A DNA stretch of 64,000 bases from Bacteroides ovatus (lineage in GTDB: Bacteria; Bacteroidota; Bacteroidia; Bacteroidales; Bacteroidaceae). Location of the stretch: NCBI GenBank assembly GCA_030844565.1, contig JAUUNK010000001.1:1-64000 (forward strand), in the 5' to 3' direction. Shown in pieces: positions 43,746-53,800 of the stretch (its first letter is position 1; every line of letters starts with the position of its first letter). The notes below the pieces were generated by a model. That model saw only the letters and a list, made by a program, of their open reading frames with translations. It was not told where the DNA came from and made no database searches. The translations under genes were made by a program, and so were the position numbers.

Positions 43746-45689
43746 TTAATGCCACCCCGGATTCTGAGTCAACCCGTAATGCTTGTTCACTTCCGAGGGC
43801 GGGAACGCCGCCAGATACCATTTCGGGCTAAAGTTGGTCCACCAGGAACGGGCGCTGTTGTTCAACGGGAACTTCTCGTAAGTAAAGCTGGAGGGTTTCT
43901 GCGGATATTGTGCAGAGTTTCCGGTAGACCCCGACCAGGGAGTATTGCCGCCTCCGTCGTTGCGGTAAATTCTCAGTCCATGCAGTTGCTTCTGGAACAA
44001 ATCGGCGCGCTTGTAACGAATCATATCAAAGAAGCGGACATCTTCCAGCCCCAACTCGCAGGCACGCTCGCGGAGGATTTCTTCGAGCAGGGCATCTGCA
44101 TTGGTGGTCAGGTGCTTATCGGGGTTGCAAGCGTTTAAATCGCCAAGCCCCACACGTGCCCTCACCTTATTCACTTGTTGGATGGCTCCCGCCAAGTCAT
44201 TCTTTGCTTTCAGCAGCGCCTCGGCATAAATGAGGTATATCTCTGCCAGGCGCAGGTAGGGCCATTCCACATATTTTCCACCGATACTTTTGATGCCGTC
44301 TTCTTTATAGAACTTATAGCATCCGAAGCCTGTGGCAAAGAAGCCGCTTTCCTGTTGCGTGTCGTAGATGTTATCGCGTCCTCCAATCCAAAGTTCGGCA
44401 GTATGGTCGCCAAAGCGGGAACCGTTGACCATCATCGTTTCATACAAACGCGGGTCGCGTACGGGTTGCGCATCATTGTTCTTGGCATAAAACAAGTCTC
44501 CTGCAGCATTCTTATCGGGCCAGACAAAGGGTGTGCCATCCGCCATGGGGAACATCTCCATGTATTCCAACGTAGGGGTGTATCCTCCGATAACCGCTCC
44601 GTCGGAGTGTGCCTTTTCTCTATAGAAAACAAACTTCCAGATGTCCCCGCTGTTGAGCTTACCGAAAATACGGGTAGAAATCAGGAGTTCCTTATTATCC
44701 TCGCGGTTGAAGTAGGCTTTGCTATAAGCAGTGCGGTAGTCGGCAACGGTTGTACCCGAAGCCTGCTCGAGTTGGTAATACCCGTTGCTGTCCAGTTCTT
44801 TAAAGAAATCGAAGCAAGCCTGGTAACATTGGTCCCACAGTTCCGGCTTATAAGCGCCATACCATACGTGGTGATTGACGACGGCCTCCTGCGGTTCTTC
44901 CATGCAATAGGGCACGTTGTCATTGAACAAGGGGCTGGCGGCAAACAAGAGCACTTTGCATTTCAGAGCCATAGCGGCAGCTTTGGTAAAGCGTCCCTGC
45001 CAGTTGGCATCGTCCGTTCCCAAATCCCACGGCAATACACCTGCCGCTTCATCCAGAAGCCGGACCATGTATTTCACCGTTTCGTCCACCGTGGCGCGCG
45101 GCAACTCGTATGAAGGTTCCACGTTATAAGATTTCTGGATGAGCGGAAGCCCGCCGAAGTGCCTGAACATATCAAAATAGCGCGAAGCCACAATCACCTT
45201 CGCCTCCGCTGCCAGGCGCGCTTTCTCGTCGGCATCCATATCGGGCACGCGGTCTACATTCTCTATGAATACCCATGCCGCGCGGATAGCTTGCCAGCAA
45301 TTCTCCTTCGTATAGCCGAAACGCGTATCGTCGGAGCTGTCTTCGTCACCTGCCTTGTAGGCGCCGGAGTAGTATTTACGGTTCACTCCGTCCCAACTCA
45401 GATGGCTATGCCAGCAATCGGAAAGGGTCTCGAACATACCCATATTCATCTTGCCGTCCACCTGGTTCCAATAAGAAGGCAGCCCGTAATAGAGCTTGGT
45501 ATAGGTATTCCACAAAAAGCCGCGGGCGTATTCCGCCTTGCTGAAGATAGTATCTTGCGTGACAGCCACACCGGGAGCCTTTTCCAGAAAGCTATCACCG
45601 AATTTCACCGGGTCTACACAGGAGACGGACATGGAGGCTGCCGCACCCACAAACGCCGCAATAAACCATTTATTTAGATGTTTCATCAT
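43746..45689 (-). CDS. SusD-like lipoprotein (pair 1)
   Basis: A large SusD homologue of 647 residues (signal with SVSC, Cys24). The conserved C-terminal block EWPYLRLAEIYLIYAEALLK, then a VRARVGL segment and ERACELGLEDVRFFDMIRYK identify the family. It is about 100 residues longer than the other two SusD proteins in the window; the extra length is spread through central loops. It is encoded 12 bases after the SusC at 45701, in the operon that begins at 48829. Confidence 0.93.
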   Translation of the reverse strand: MMKHLNKWFIAAFVGAAASMSVSCVDPVKFGDSFLEKAPGVAVTQDTIFSKAEYARGFLWNTYTKLYYGLPSYWNQVDGKMNMGMFETLSDCWHSHLSWDGVNRKYYSGAYKAGDEDSSDDTRFGYTKENCWQAIRAAWVFIENVDRVPDMDADEKARLAAEAKVIVASRYFDMFRHFGGLPLIQKSYNVEPSYELPRATVDETVKYMVRLLDEAAGVLPWDLGTDDANWQGRFTKAAAMALKCKVLLFAASPLFNDNVPYCMEEPQEAVVNHHVWYGAYKPELWDQCYQACFDFFKELDSNGYYQLEQASGTTVADYRTAYSKAYFNREDNKELLISTRIFGKLNSGDIWKFVFYREKAHSDGAVIGGYTPTLEYMEMFPMADGTPFVWPDKNAAGDLFYAKNNDAQPVRDPRLYETMMVNGSRFGDHTAELWIGGRDNIYDTQQESGFFATGFGCYKFYKEDGIKSIGGKYVEWPYLRLAEIYLIYAEALLKAKNDLAGAIQQVNKVRARVGLGDLNACNPDKHLTTNADALLEEILRERACELGLEDVRFFDMIRYKRADLFQKQLHGLRIYRNDGGGNTPWSGSTGNSAQYPQKPSSFTYEKFPLNNSARSWWTNFSPKWYLAAFPPSEVNKHYGLTQNPGWH

Positions 45690-45700
45690 ATTGTTAAGTA

Positions 45701-48700
45701 TTAGAATCCAAGTTTTAAACCAATATTAAAGACACGCGTCAACGGATAATTGGGACGGTCGCTCTGCCGCGATTCGGGGTCGCCCCACTGGAATCCGGTG
45801 AAGGTGAGCAAATTGTACCCGTTCACGTACAGCCGGCAATCGTTCAACTTAATCTTCTTCATAAAGGGGAGATTGAAGTTATAACCTATTTCCACGTTCT
45901 TCAGACGCAAATAGCTGGCGTTAATCAGGTAAAGGTCCGAGGTGGCATTGTAGTTATTAGACGCGTGGGAGCTCGATGCGCGGGGAAACTTTGCAGTGAA
46001 AGTATCGGCAGACGAACGCCAGGTATTCTCGTACTGGTAGAGCAGCAAACCCTTGTCATTCGTATCGCCCAACGGACGGCGGAACTCGCTCAACATACGG
46101 TCTACGTTCCAGGCGCCGGTCCATTGCATGGAGAAGTCGAAGTTCTTCCAGCTAAAGCCGACATTCAAACCGGCGGTATATTCGGGCGCATCCGTGAAAC
46201 CGATGTCGCGGGTGGCGTCATTGCTGTTGATTTCGCCATCTCCGTTCAAGTCGACATATACACAATCGCCGGGAACCAACGTGATACCGTGGCTGGCAAT
46301 GGGACGTCCGAATTCCTGCTGGTAGCGGGCGTCGGCCGTTTCGTCATAGAATCCCCAGAACTTATACATGGAACGCGAACCGATGCGGCGGCCCGTCTCA
46401 TACATCCACGGTTCATTCTGGTCTACTTCATTCTTATAAAGTATCTTGTTGCGGGCAAAGGAGATATTGAAGTTCGCCCAGTAGCGGAAGTCGTTCTTTA
46501 AAGTCTCGTTCCATTTCAGTTGCACTTCGAAACCTTGGTTCTCCGTCTCTCCCACGTTGACGGACGGAAGCGACATTCCCAGGATAGAAGGCAGATAATC
46601 GGGCTTGGAAAGAATATCCCGGCGGTGTTCCTTGAAGTAATCCACCGATACGGTGAAGCGTTCGGAGAAGAAAGTGGCGTCTACACCGTAGTTTTGCTTG
46701 ACGGCAGTCTCCCATTTGGCATCGGGATTGGAGCGGGACGACTCGTAAGCTCCGCTCGAAGCACTGCCCACGTTCTGTCCGAAGAAGTAACCGCCGCTGC
46801 CATACACATAGGAGTCGGGAAGATAGAGGAAGCGCTGTGACACGTCGTTACCTACCATACCTACCGAGGCACGCAGCTTCAGGTAGCTCACCGCCTTTTT
46901 GAGGGGCTCGAAGAAGGGTTCTTCGCTTACCACCCATCCCAGCGAACCGGCAGGGAAGAGACCGTAACGGTTGCCCGGACGGAAGTTCTCCGAACCATTG
47001 TAACCGACATTGAACTCTGCCATATAACGCGTTTTCCAGTCATACGTGACACGTCCCACCAAGCCCACATATCCGGAAGGAATATCCGAATACTCGGAAG
47101 GATAGTACTTCTTCGACTGGTTATAGAGGAAAAGCCCCGTTACGTTGTGGTCGCCGAACTTGCGGGCATAGTTCAGTGCCAATTCCATATACCAGTTGCG
47201 CCCTTTCCCGAAGTCTCCGTCCGAATAGTTGAGTTGGGAGTCGGAGCCGTTCTTTCTCAGCGATACCGAACCGTTCTCGCTAATCACAGGCGTATAATAA
47301 GCAATAGAAGAGCTTGCCTTCTTCACATTGGAATACTCAGAGTTGTAGGCACCCTTCAACTTAACGGACAAGCCTTTGGTGATGAAGTCGAGCTTCTGGT
47401 TCAATGCTATGTCCACGTTCAGCACGTTGGTGGTTTTAGAGCGGAAGCCTTTTCCATAATAAGAAGCCAAACCGTCGCTCCCGGTGAAGGGAAGATAATC
47501 GCCATTGGAAACGACACGCTGCCCGTTCACAATGCCGGCACCGGCAAACGGAACCGCCCAATACAGCTTACGGAACAACTGGTTCTGGTCTTCGCCCGAT
47601 TCGGGAGTACGTTTGGTATCTATGCGCCCGCCGATATTTACGGAAAGCAAAGTGGACTTCGTCACATCAAAGTCCAGGTTAGCCCGGTAGTTGTAGCGTT
47701 TGTAGTCGAAGTTGAAATCGTCCGTAGCATTGAACTGCTTGAACATACCGCCCTGGGTAAACATACCTGCGGAAACAAAGTAACGCATGTTGCCCGTACC
47801 GCCGGAAATATTCACATTGTGCTGGGACTGGAAAGCCGCCTTGTTCATGCAGTAATCAATCCAGTTGATGTCCGGATACAGGATAGGATTGGAATGGGTG
47901 CGGAACGTCTCCAGCTGCTCATCGTTGAAGGCAGGCACGCCGCCGTCGTTCACCATCATCATATTATAATAGGAAGCATACTGGTAAGAGTTGGCAAACT
48001 CCAAGTCCTTTGTGCGCACGTTCACACCCGCCGATGTGGAGAAAGACACTTTCGCCTTTCCTTCCTTACCGCGCTTGGTGGTGATGAGGATAACGCCGTT
48101 TGCACCACGCACACCGAATACGGCGGTGGCGGAAGCATCCTTCAATATCGTCACGCTTTCAATCTCGTTCGGGTCGATTTGCGAGAACTCCCGTTCCACT
48201 CCGTCCACCTGAATCAATGGCTTGGCATTGTTCCAGGTTGCCACACCGCGGACATACAAGTCCGCCGCATCGGCTCCCGGCTCGCCGGAATACTGCACGG
48301 AAGAAATACCCGTCACCTGTCCGGACAAGATGTTAGAGATGGAACCTGCGGGAGTCTTCAACAAATCATCTCCCTTCATTGAAGAAATGGCGCCCGTAAC
48401 GGATACCTTTTTCTGTACGCCATAGGCAACTACTTGTACTTCTCCCAGCGTGAGTGCGTCTTCTTCTAATACTATATTGAGACTAATACCTTTCTTTGCG
48501 GTTACCACTTGGTCTTTGTAACCGATAAAACTAACTTTAATTTTCGCACCCGGCTTGGATACATTGAGAGAGAAGTTTCCATCCAAATCAGTGATGGTAC
48601 CTTGAGCGTCGCCCACTACGATTACATTGGCACCGATAACAGGGTCGCCATTCGTGTCTTTTACCACCCCGGTCACTTTCACCGGGTTCTGTTGCACTAC

Positions 48701-48829
48701 CTCGGGAGCAGGAGCATCGTCCGCATACCCATTGAGAGGAATCAAGAGAAAAAGCAACGGGAGCGCTGCCGCATAAAGCCGGAGCCTTTTTCCCATTCGT
48801 TTTTCATGGAAGGTCTTTCGTTTTTCCAT
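45701..48829 (-). CDS. SusC-like TonB-dependent transporter (pair 1, operon head)
   Basis: The 1042-residue protein has a long N-terminal signal (basic start to about residue 36), a carboxypeptidase-regulatory-like domain (GVVKDTNGDPVIGANVIVVG), a plug starting LGEVQVVAYGVQKKVSVTGA, and a beta-barrel ending FNIGLKLGF. It heads the operon SusC-SusD-SusC-SusD-binding protein-GH16-GH43_24. The -7 box at 48900-48908 without a -33 element fits a positively activated promoter. It imports arabinogalactan oligosaccharides, a role inferred from context. Confidence 0.95.
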   Translation of the reverse strand: MEKRKTFHEKRMGKRLRLYAAALPLLFLLIPLNGYADDAPAPEVVQQNPVKVTGVVKDTNGDPVIGANVIVVGDAQGTITDLDGNFSLNVSKPGAKIKVSFIGYKDQVVTAKKGISLNIVLEEDALTLGEVQVVAYGVQKKVSVTGAISSMKGDDLLKTPAGSISNILSGQVTGISSVQYSGEPGADAADLYVRGVATWNNAKPLIQVDGVEREFSQIDPNEIESVTILKDASATAVFGVRGANGVILITTKRGKEGKAKVSFSTSAGVNVRTKDLEFANSYQYASYYNMMMVNDGGVPAFNDEQLETFRTHSNPILYPDINWIDYCMNKAAFQSQHNVNISGGTGNMRYFVSAGMFTQGGMFKQFNATDDFNFDYKRYNYRANLDFDVTKSTLLSVNIGGRIDTKRTPESGEDQNQLFRKLYWAVPFAGAGIVNGQRVVSNGDYLPFTGSDGLASYYGKGFRSKTTNVLNVDIALNQKLDFITKGLSVKLKGAYNSEYSNVKKASSSIAYYTPVISENGSVSLRKNGSDSQLNYSDGDFGKGRNWYMELALNYARKFGDHNVTGLFLYNQSKKYYPSEYSDIPSGYVGLVGRVTYDWKTRYMAEFNVGYNGSENFRPGNRYGLFPAGSLGWVVSEEPFFEPLKKAVSYLKLRASVGMVGNDVSQRFLYLPDSYVYGSGGYFFGQNVGSASSGAYESSRSNPDAKWETAVKQNYGVDATFFSERFTVSVDYFKEHRRDILSKPDYLPSILGMSLPSVNVGETENQGFEVQLKWNETLKNDFRYWANFNISFARNKILYKNEVDQNEPWMYETGRRIGSRSMYKFWGFYDETADARYQQEFGRPIASHGITLVPGDCVYVDLNGDGEINSNDATRDIGFTDAPEYTAGLNVGFSWKNFDFSMQWTGAWNVDRMLSEFRRPLGDTNDKGLLLYQYENTWRSSADTFTAKFPRASSSHASNNYNATSDLYLINASYLRLKNVEIGYNFNLPFMKKIKLNDCRLYVNGYNLLTFTGFQWGDPESRQSDRPNYPLTRVFNIGLKLGF

Positions 48830-48899
48830 TTAGTATGAACTTTAAGATTTAACAATAAATTATTAGTTGTCGTGTGGTCCGGTCGATCGAATCACCTAT

Positions 48900-48908
48900 G
48901 CAAAAGTA
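48900..48908 (-). promoter_or_regulatory. -7 element of the main SusC/SusD operon
   Basis: TACTTTTGC on the minus strand is a perfect TAnnTTTG box about 71 bases before the SusC start codon. There is no -33 box. A CTCCCTTTTTGAG element lies about 60 bases further upstream at 48969-48981. Confidence 0.6.
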
Positions 48909-49072
48909 AGCAACCAAGCATTTACATCTCTTCTACGAATGCTTATTACAGGTAGAATTTTAGATATTCTCCCTTTTTGAGCTATAATTCGACCCAAAAA
49001 CCAGGGAGGGCGAGGTAAACAATCTTCTCTTTATCACTACCTTTTATACACAACCCCGCCACCCATCCGCAT

Positions 49073-49301
49073 GGTGTAACTCAATTCCCCGCCTTTGGAG
49101 GCGGGGCGAGGGGCGGTGGAAAGATAAGGAGCCTACCTTATTTCCCTTATTTTTTACATCTTGCAGCATATGCGGCATTATCCTGATTAGAAGATTTCCA
49201 AATACAGTGTGACTAAGACTTTGTGTAGAAGAGATAGGTAGACTCCTTGTTTTTCCACCGCCCCTCGCCCCGCCTCCAAAGGCGGGGAATTAAGTTACAC
49301 C
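49073..49301. repeat. 59-bp inverted repeat pair (REP-like)
   Basis: Left arm 49073-49131 and right arm 49243-49301 are almost perfect inverted copies, with differences only near the inner end and one outer base, around a 111-bp spacer. Each arm itself contains the hairpin CCCCGCCTTTGGAGGCGGGG and a G+C-rich GCGAGGGGCGGTGG. The structure resembles a pair of REP elements or a small non-coding mobile element. Confidence 0.8.
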
Positions 49302-49714
49302 TTGCGGATAAGGGGGAGACTTGTGTATAAAGAATAGTCCACCCCAGGGGGAAGAGAAGCATAAACGAATGGGACAGGCAGATTAGCAAAATGACACTTT
49401 GTCAACGGGAGCAGGCTGAGAATCGTTTATTCCTGCCCCGGCTACAGGTTAGTCGAAAAAAACGCAGCAATTTGCCTTAAAGAAAATTCAAGATGGAAGC
49501 AAAGAAGCGCTCTTGTCGACTGGAAGAAAAAGAAGAGAAGATACTAAAGACAAAATGAAAGTCCTCCTTCTGGTTAGGAATCATTTCGATAAAAGCAAGA
49601 GGTTCATGCCTTGTGATAAACCAGGAAATTCATGCCCATTTCCCTAGCCCGTCTTTCTTATTTCAGAACAAAAACATGCCGGGACCGAAGGAATTTCCCT
49701 TCCACTCCGGGGGC

Positions 49715-49853
49715 AAGGGCTTGCCACCTCGCTGATAAGGGCTTGCCACCCGCCGGGTAAGCGCTTCCCACTCGGGGGCAAGGGCTACTCACCCCCGGGG
49801 ACAAGAGCCTTCAAGCCAGTGACAAGGGCTTGCCAGCTTGCAGGAGAAGGCTT
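49715..49853. repeat. Degenerate 22-bp tandem repeat
   Basis: Six to seven copies of a 21-23 bp unit, best seen as AAGGGCTTGCCACC plus 8 variable bases. The first two copies are the cleanest and later ones drift (AAGCGCTTCCCACT, AAGGGCTACTCACC, AAGAGCCTTCAAGC, AAGGGCTTGCCAGC). No frame gives a recognisable protein. Confidence 0.75.
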
Positions 49854-50030
49854 ATTGTGCCTGGAATTTCTCTATTTCGAGTGTTTGAAAAGAAGTGCGC
49901 GTAAGGAGAAATAGGGATTTCAAGTCTTTTAGTTAGTGTTCTGGGGGTTTTGCTATCAAGAGAAGAAAGACAAAACACCAATTCTCAACTTAATTAGTTA
50001 ATTCTGAACACGATTATGGCGAATCATTGT

Positions 50031-50039
50031 TATCTTTGC
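50031..50039 (+). promoter_or_regulatory. -7 element of the GNAT cassette
   Basis: TATCTTTGC is a perfect Bacteroides -7 box 31 bases before the small ORF. That ORF has a strong AAGGAGG ribosome-binding site. Confidence 0.6.
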
Positions 50040-50070
50040 AAAGTAACCGAAAAAGGAAGGAGGAAACAAG

Positions 50071-50223
50071 ATGGCAAGACCCATTAAAGAAACACCGATT
50101 CTGCACGGCAAAGATGCACAACGTTTTCTGGCACGCATGGCCGAGGGGCGTAAAGAAACACCGGAACAACGAGAGCGCAGAATCAAGAATTATGAAAAGA
50201 TTATGAAAAATTCTAAGTTATAG
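50071..50223 (+). CDS. Small basic protein upstream of a GNAT acetyltransferase
   Basis: A 50-residue protein starting MARPIKETPILHGKDAQRFL and ending in a lysine/arginine-rich helix. It has a perfect upstream -7 box and a strong Shine-Dalgarno sequence (AAGGAGG). Similar small MARPIKETP-type proteins commonly precede GNAT genes in Bacteroides. The pair resembles a toxin-antitoxin arrangement, with this as the probable antitoxin, but it lacks an obvious DNA-binding fold such as ribbon-helix-helix. Function is inferred from context. Confidence 0.65.
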   Translation: MARPIKETPILHGKDAQRFLARMAEGRKETPEQRERRIKNYEKIMKNSKL

Positions 50224-50255
50224 CAAGATTTGGAAGAAAAAGCAGGTATTTCTCC

Positions 50256-50786
50256 ATTGACATACACACCATACGTCGATTGGAAAAACAGGAAAAAGTA
50301 GAATCGTTCGATTGCGGAGACGTTGATCTGAACGATTTTATTATAAATGAATCAGTCTTATATCAGGACGCATTATTGGCAGTAAGTTATGTGGTAGAAA
50401 GTAACACCAAACAGGCTATCGGTTACTTTAGCCTGGCTAACGACCGTATTTCGTTGACTGATTTTGAGAATACCACTCAATTCAATCGTTTTCGTCGCCA
50501 TCGTTTCGTTAATGAAAAACGCCTAAAAAGTTATCCCGCAGTCAAGATATGCCGATTAGGAATCGATTTATCAGTTAAAGGATGTGGCATAGGTTCAGAA
50601 TTAATAGACTTTATCAAGAGCTATTTTATCGTAAATAACAAGACCGGCTGTCGCTTTATCACAGTCGACGCTTATACAGCTGCCGTCTCGTTCTATCTGA
50701 AAAATGGTTTTGTACCACTTACTACAGAGGACGCGAACGAACATACCCGCCTGCTTTATTTTGACCTTGATGAAGTAGTGCCATAG
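50256..50786 (+). CDS. GNAT-family N-acetyltransferase
   Basis: The product (168 residues from TTG at 50280) has GNAT motifs: SFDCGDVDLNDFIINES, AIGYFSLANDR, LGIDLSVKGCGIGSELIDF (acetyl-CoA binding region, with CGIGSEL in place of the usual RGxG) and ITVDAYTAAVSFYLKNGFVP. The start is unclear. No ATG exists between the upstream in-frame stop and the conserved region; related proteins usually begin with IRRLEK, which here follows an ATT at 50256, while TTG at 50280 would remove that part. I give the longer form. It may acetylate charged tRNA or another protein if it is a TacT/AtaT-like toxin; that is unproven. Confidence 0.75.
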   Translation: MDIHTIRRLEKQEKVESFDCGDVDLNDFIINESVLYQDALLAVSYVVESNTKQAIGYFSLANDRISLTDFENTTQFNRFRRHRFVNEKRLKSYPAVKICRLGIDLSVKGCGIGSELIDFIKSYFIVNNKTGCRFITVDAYTAAVSFYLKNGFVPLTTEDANEHTRLLYFDLDEVVP

Positions 50787-50834
50787 CCCCCTTGCCTGAA
50801 ACTATGAACACCCCCGTTCCAATTTCCCCCGCCT

Positions 50835-53800
50835 TCAACCCTCCCCCGTCGTAAACCGTTCGATATACTCCGAAGGCAACATCCCGAACTCCTTCTTGAA
50901 ACAAGCACTAAAATACTTGGGATCGTTGAAACCTACCGTGTAGGCTAGCTCCGAGATGCGCACGCTGTTACCTTTCTCTTCCATGATGCGGCACGCCGCT
51001 TTCAGGCGCACGTTACGGATGAACCCCGAAGTGTTGAGCCCGGTGAGAGACTTAAGTTTCTTGTAGAGGGTGGACTTGCTGGTCTTCATCTCGTCAACGA
51101 ACTGTGCCTGGTCGAAGGTGCAGTCTTCGAGGTGGCGGTTGACACAATCGATGGCACGCTGCATAAAGTCCTCGTCGAGGCTGGTATAGTTGAGGTCTTT
51201 CACCTCGAAGACGAGCTGGTTCTTGAAGTCGTGCGCCATGCGTTCTTTCGATTTAAGCAGGTTGCGGATGCGGGCATGCAGCACGGCCAGGTTGAAGGGC
51301 TTGCTGATGAAAGCATCGGCTCCCACCTCGTAGGCTTCGGCACGGTCTTCCTCCTTGTTCTTGGCGGTGAGCAGGATGACGGGGATGTGGCTGATTTCAA
51401 TCTTGCCCTTTACATACCGGCACAGCTCGATGCCATCCATCTCCGGCATCATGATGTCCGACACGATGAGGTCGACATCTTCGTTCTCCACGATGACGAT
51501 TGCCTCCCTGCCGTTCTCGGCGGTCAGCACGTTGTAGTCGCGCTGCAAGAGGCGCACCATGAGTTGGAGCAGTTCTTCGTTATCTTCCACCACCAGCAGC
51601 GTGTGGGTTTTCTGCTCTTCGGAAGGGGCGGCGTCGGCTTCTCTTTCTTCCTCCGCATAAGAGATGGACTTTGCCAGGGGAAGAATCGTTTCATCGTCCA
51701 CCTGTTCTTCTTTGTAGTAAGAGCGGTCGATGGGGATGCGGACGGTGAACTCCGTGCCCCGGTCCGGTTCGCTTTCCACGCTGATGGTACCTTCGTGGAG
51801 CACCACCAGGTCTTTGGTGAGCGAAAGCCCGATGCCCGTGCCGATGGTGTTGAACCGGCGGTAGTCGCCTTCGTAGAAACGCTTGAAGAGCGTCGCCTGC
51901 TTCTCTTTGGAGATGCCCTTCCCGTTGTCTTTGACACGCAGGAGGACGAAGTCGCGGTTGTCGTCATACGAAAGGGTGACTTGGATAAAGCCGCCGTCGC
52001 GGTTATACTTGGCAGCGTTGGAGAGAAGGTTATAGAGTATCTTGTCGAGCTTGTCGGTGTCGAAGTATCCGGTGATGGACTCCGGGTCGCAGACTACCGA
52101 GAAGTGCAGCTTGCGTTTCTTGATAAGGGGCTGGAAACTCTCCGCCTCGTTCTTCACAAAGGCGGCGATGTCGCCCGGCGAAACGCGGAGCTTGAGGTTG
52201 CCCGTCTCCGCCTTGCGAAATTCGAGTATCTGCTGGAGCAGGCGTATCAGCCGCCGGACGTTGCTGCCCATCACGGCATAGAGGTCGGTGTGGCTGGGCG
52301 CCAGAAGTTTCAGTTCGTCCACAGTGGCGGAGATGATGGTAAGCGGTGTAAGCAACTCGTGGGTGATATTGGTGAAGAATTGCAGCTTGGCATGGTTGAG
52401 TTCCTCCGCTTTTGCCTGTTCTATCTCGCGCAGGCGGAGCTCGTTGCGCAGCAAGATACGGTTGCGGGCGGCACGGTATACGTAGAAGATGATGACGGCA
52501 ACCACCAGAAGATAAATAAGATAAGCCCACCACGTAGCCCAGAAGGGAGGGAGGACGACAACGGTAATCTCGCGGACATAGCCGCTCCAGATGCCGTTCT
52601 CGTTGGTAGCCTTGAGGCGGAACTTGTAGGTGCCGCTTTTGAGGTTGTTATAGTAGGCGAAGCGACGCCCGGCATCGGTGTATTGCCATTCCTTGTCGAA
52701 TCCTTCGAGGCGGTAGGCATACTGGTTGAGCCCGGGATTCTTGTAGGTGAGGGCGGCAAACTCGATGGTGAAGTTGGTGTATTTATAAGGCAGCTCTATC
52801 CTGTCCGTGAACGAAGGCATGACGGGGGATATCTGTCCGCGGACCCCGGCAGGCAGGGAGCTGAACGAACGGTTGTATATCTTGATGTCGGTAATGAAGA
52901 AAGGCACTTCGCGGTGGTGCTCTTCGAGGGCGCCGGGGAAGAAGCTGTTGTATCCTTTGTAGCCGCCGAAGAAAAGCTCGTCGTCTCGGTTGCACGAAGA
53001 CTGGGCGATGAAGAAATTATCCTGCAAGCCGTCGGCAGTGGTGTAGACACGCACCGCCGTACCTTGCCCTTCCGCCCGGGCATTGAGCCTCACCAGCCCT
53101 GCATTGGTGCCCAGCCAGAGGTCGCCCCGGGCGTCTTCCTCGATGCTGCCCACCATGTCGCCGGGGATGTTATACACACGGCTCTTCCCCTCGAACTGCT
53201 TCTTGGCGGGGTCGTAGAGATAAAGCCCTCCTCCTTCCGTTCCCGCCCAAAGTTTGCCCGAGCGGTCGACGTGGAGGCAGAGGACGGTGTTGGTAATGAG
53301 CTTGCCGTTGCGGTAGCTATGATTCTCATACCGCAGGGTCTCGGGATGGCGGACGTCTCCGGTGATGTGGACGATGCCGTAGTTGGCCGTCGCCACCCAA
53401 ATGCTTCCGTCGGCGTCGGCGATGATGTCGCGGACGTAGAACCAGTCGTTGCCCTGCCCGCCGCCGAAGTCCATCCAGCCGAAGCGGTAACTTCCGCCAT
53501 CGGCAAGGCTGACGCTGAGGCCGCCCCTGCCGCCTATCCAGCAGTTGCCCTGCTTGTCTTCGTAGAGAGCGGAAACACAGGAGGAGACGAGGAAATCGCA
53601 GTTGTCCGGTTGCAGGTTGCGCACCTTTTCTCCCTTGCGATAGATAAAGATGCCGCCGTCGTAGGTGCCGAACCATATCTCGCCCGTCGCTTTGCGCTGG
53701 AGGATGGAATAGACCGTAGGCACGGTGGCAATGCCGGCGAACTCAGGTATATGGGTATGGAGCACGAACCTCCCGCTCTTGTCTTCCTGACAGGCGAGCC

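Larger units (their letters stand above)
48830..50070. other. Long non-coding interval with repeats
   Basis: No gene longer than the small ORF at 50071 is convincing here. The interval contains the SusC promoter (48900-48908), a CCCTTTTTGA motif (48969-48982), a 59-bp inverted repeat pair (49073-49301), a 22-bp tandem repeat (49715-49853) and the promoter of the GNAT cassette (50031-50039). Confidence 0.65.

Noticed and set aside
49681..49860. Possible CRISPR array in the repeat region
   Set aside because: The units are about 22 bases, contiguous and degenerate, with no unique spacers and no cas genes nearby.
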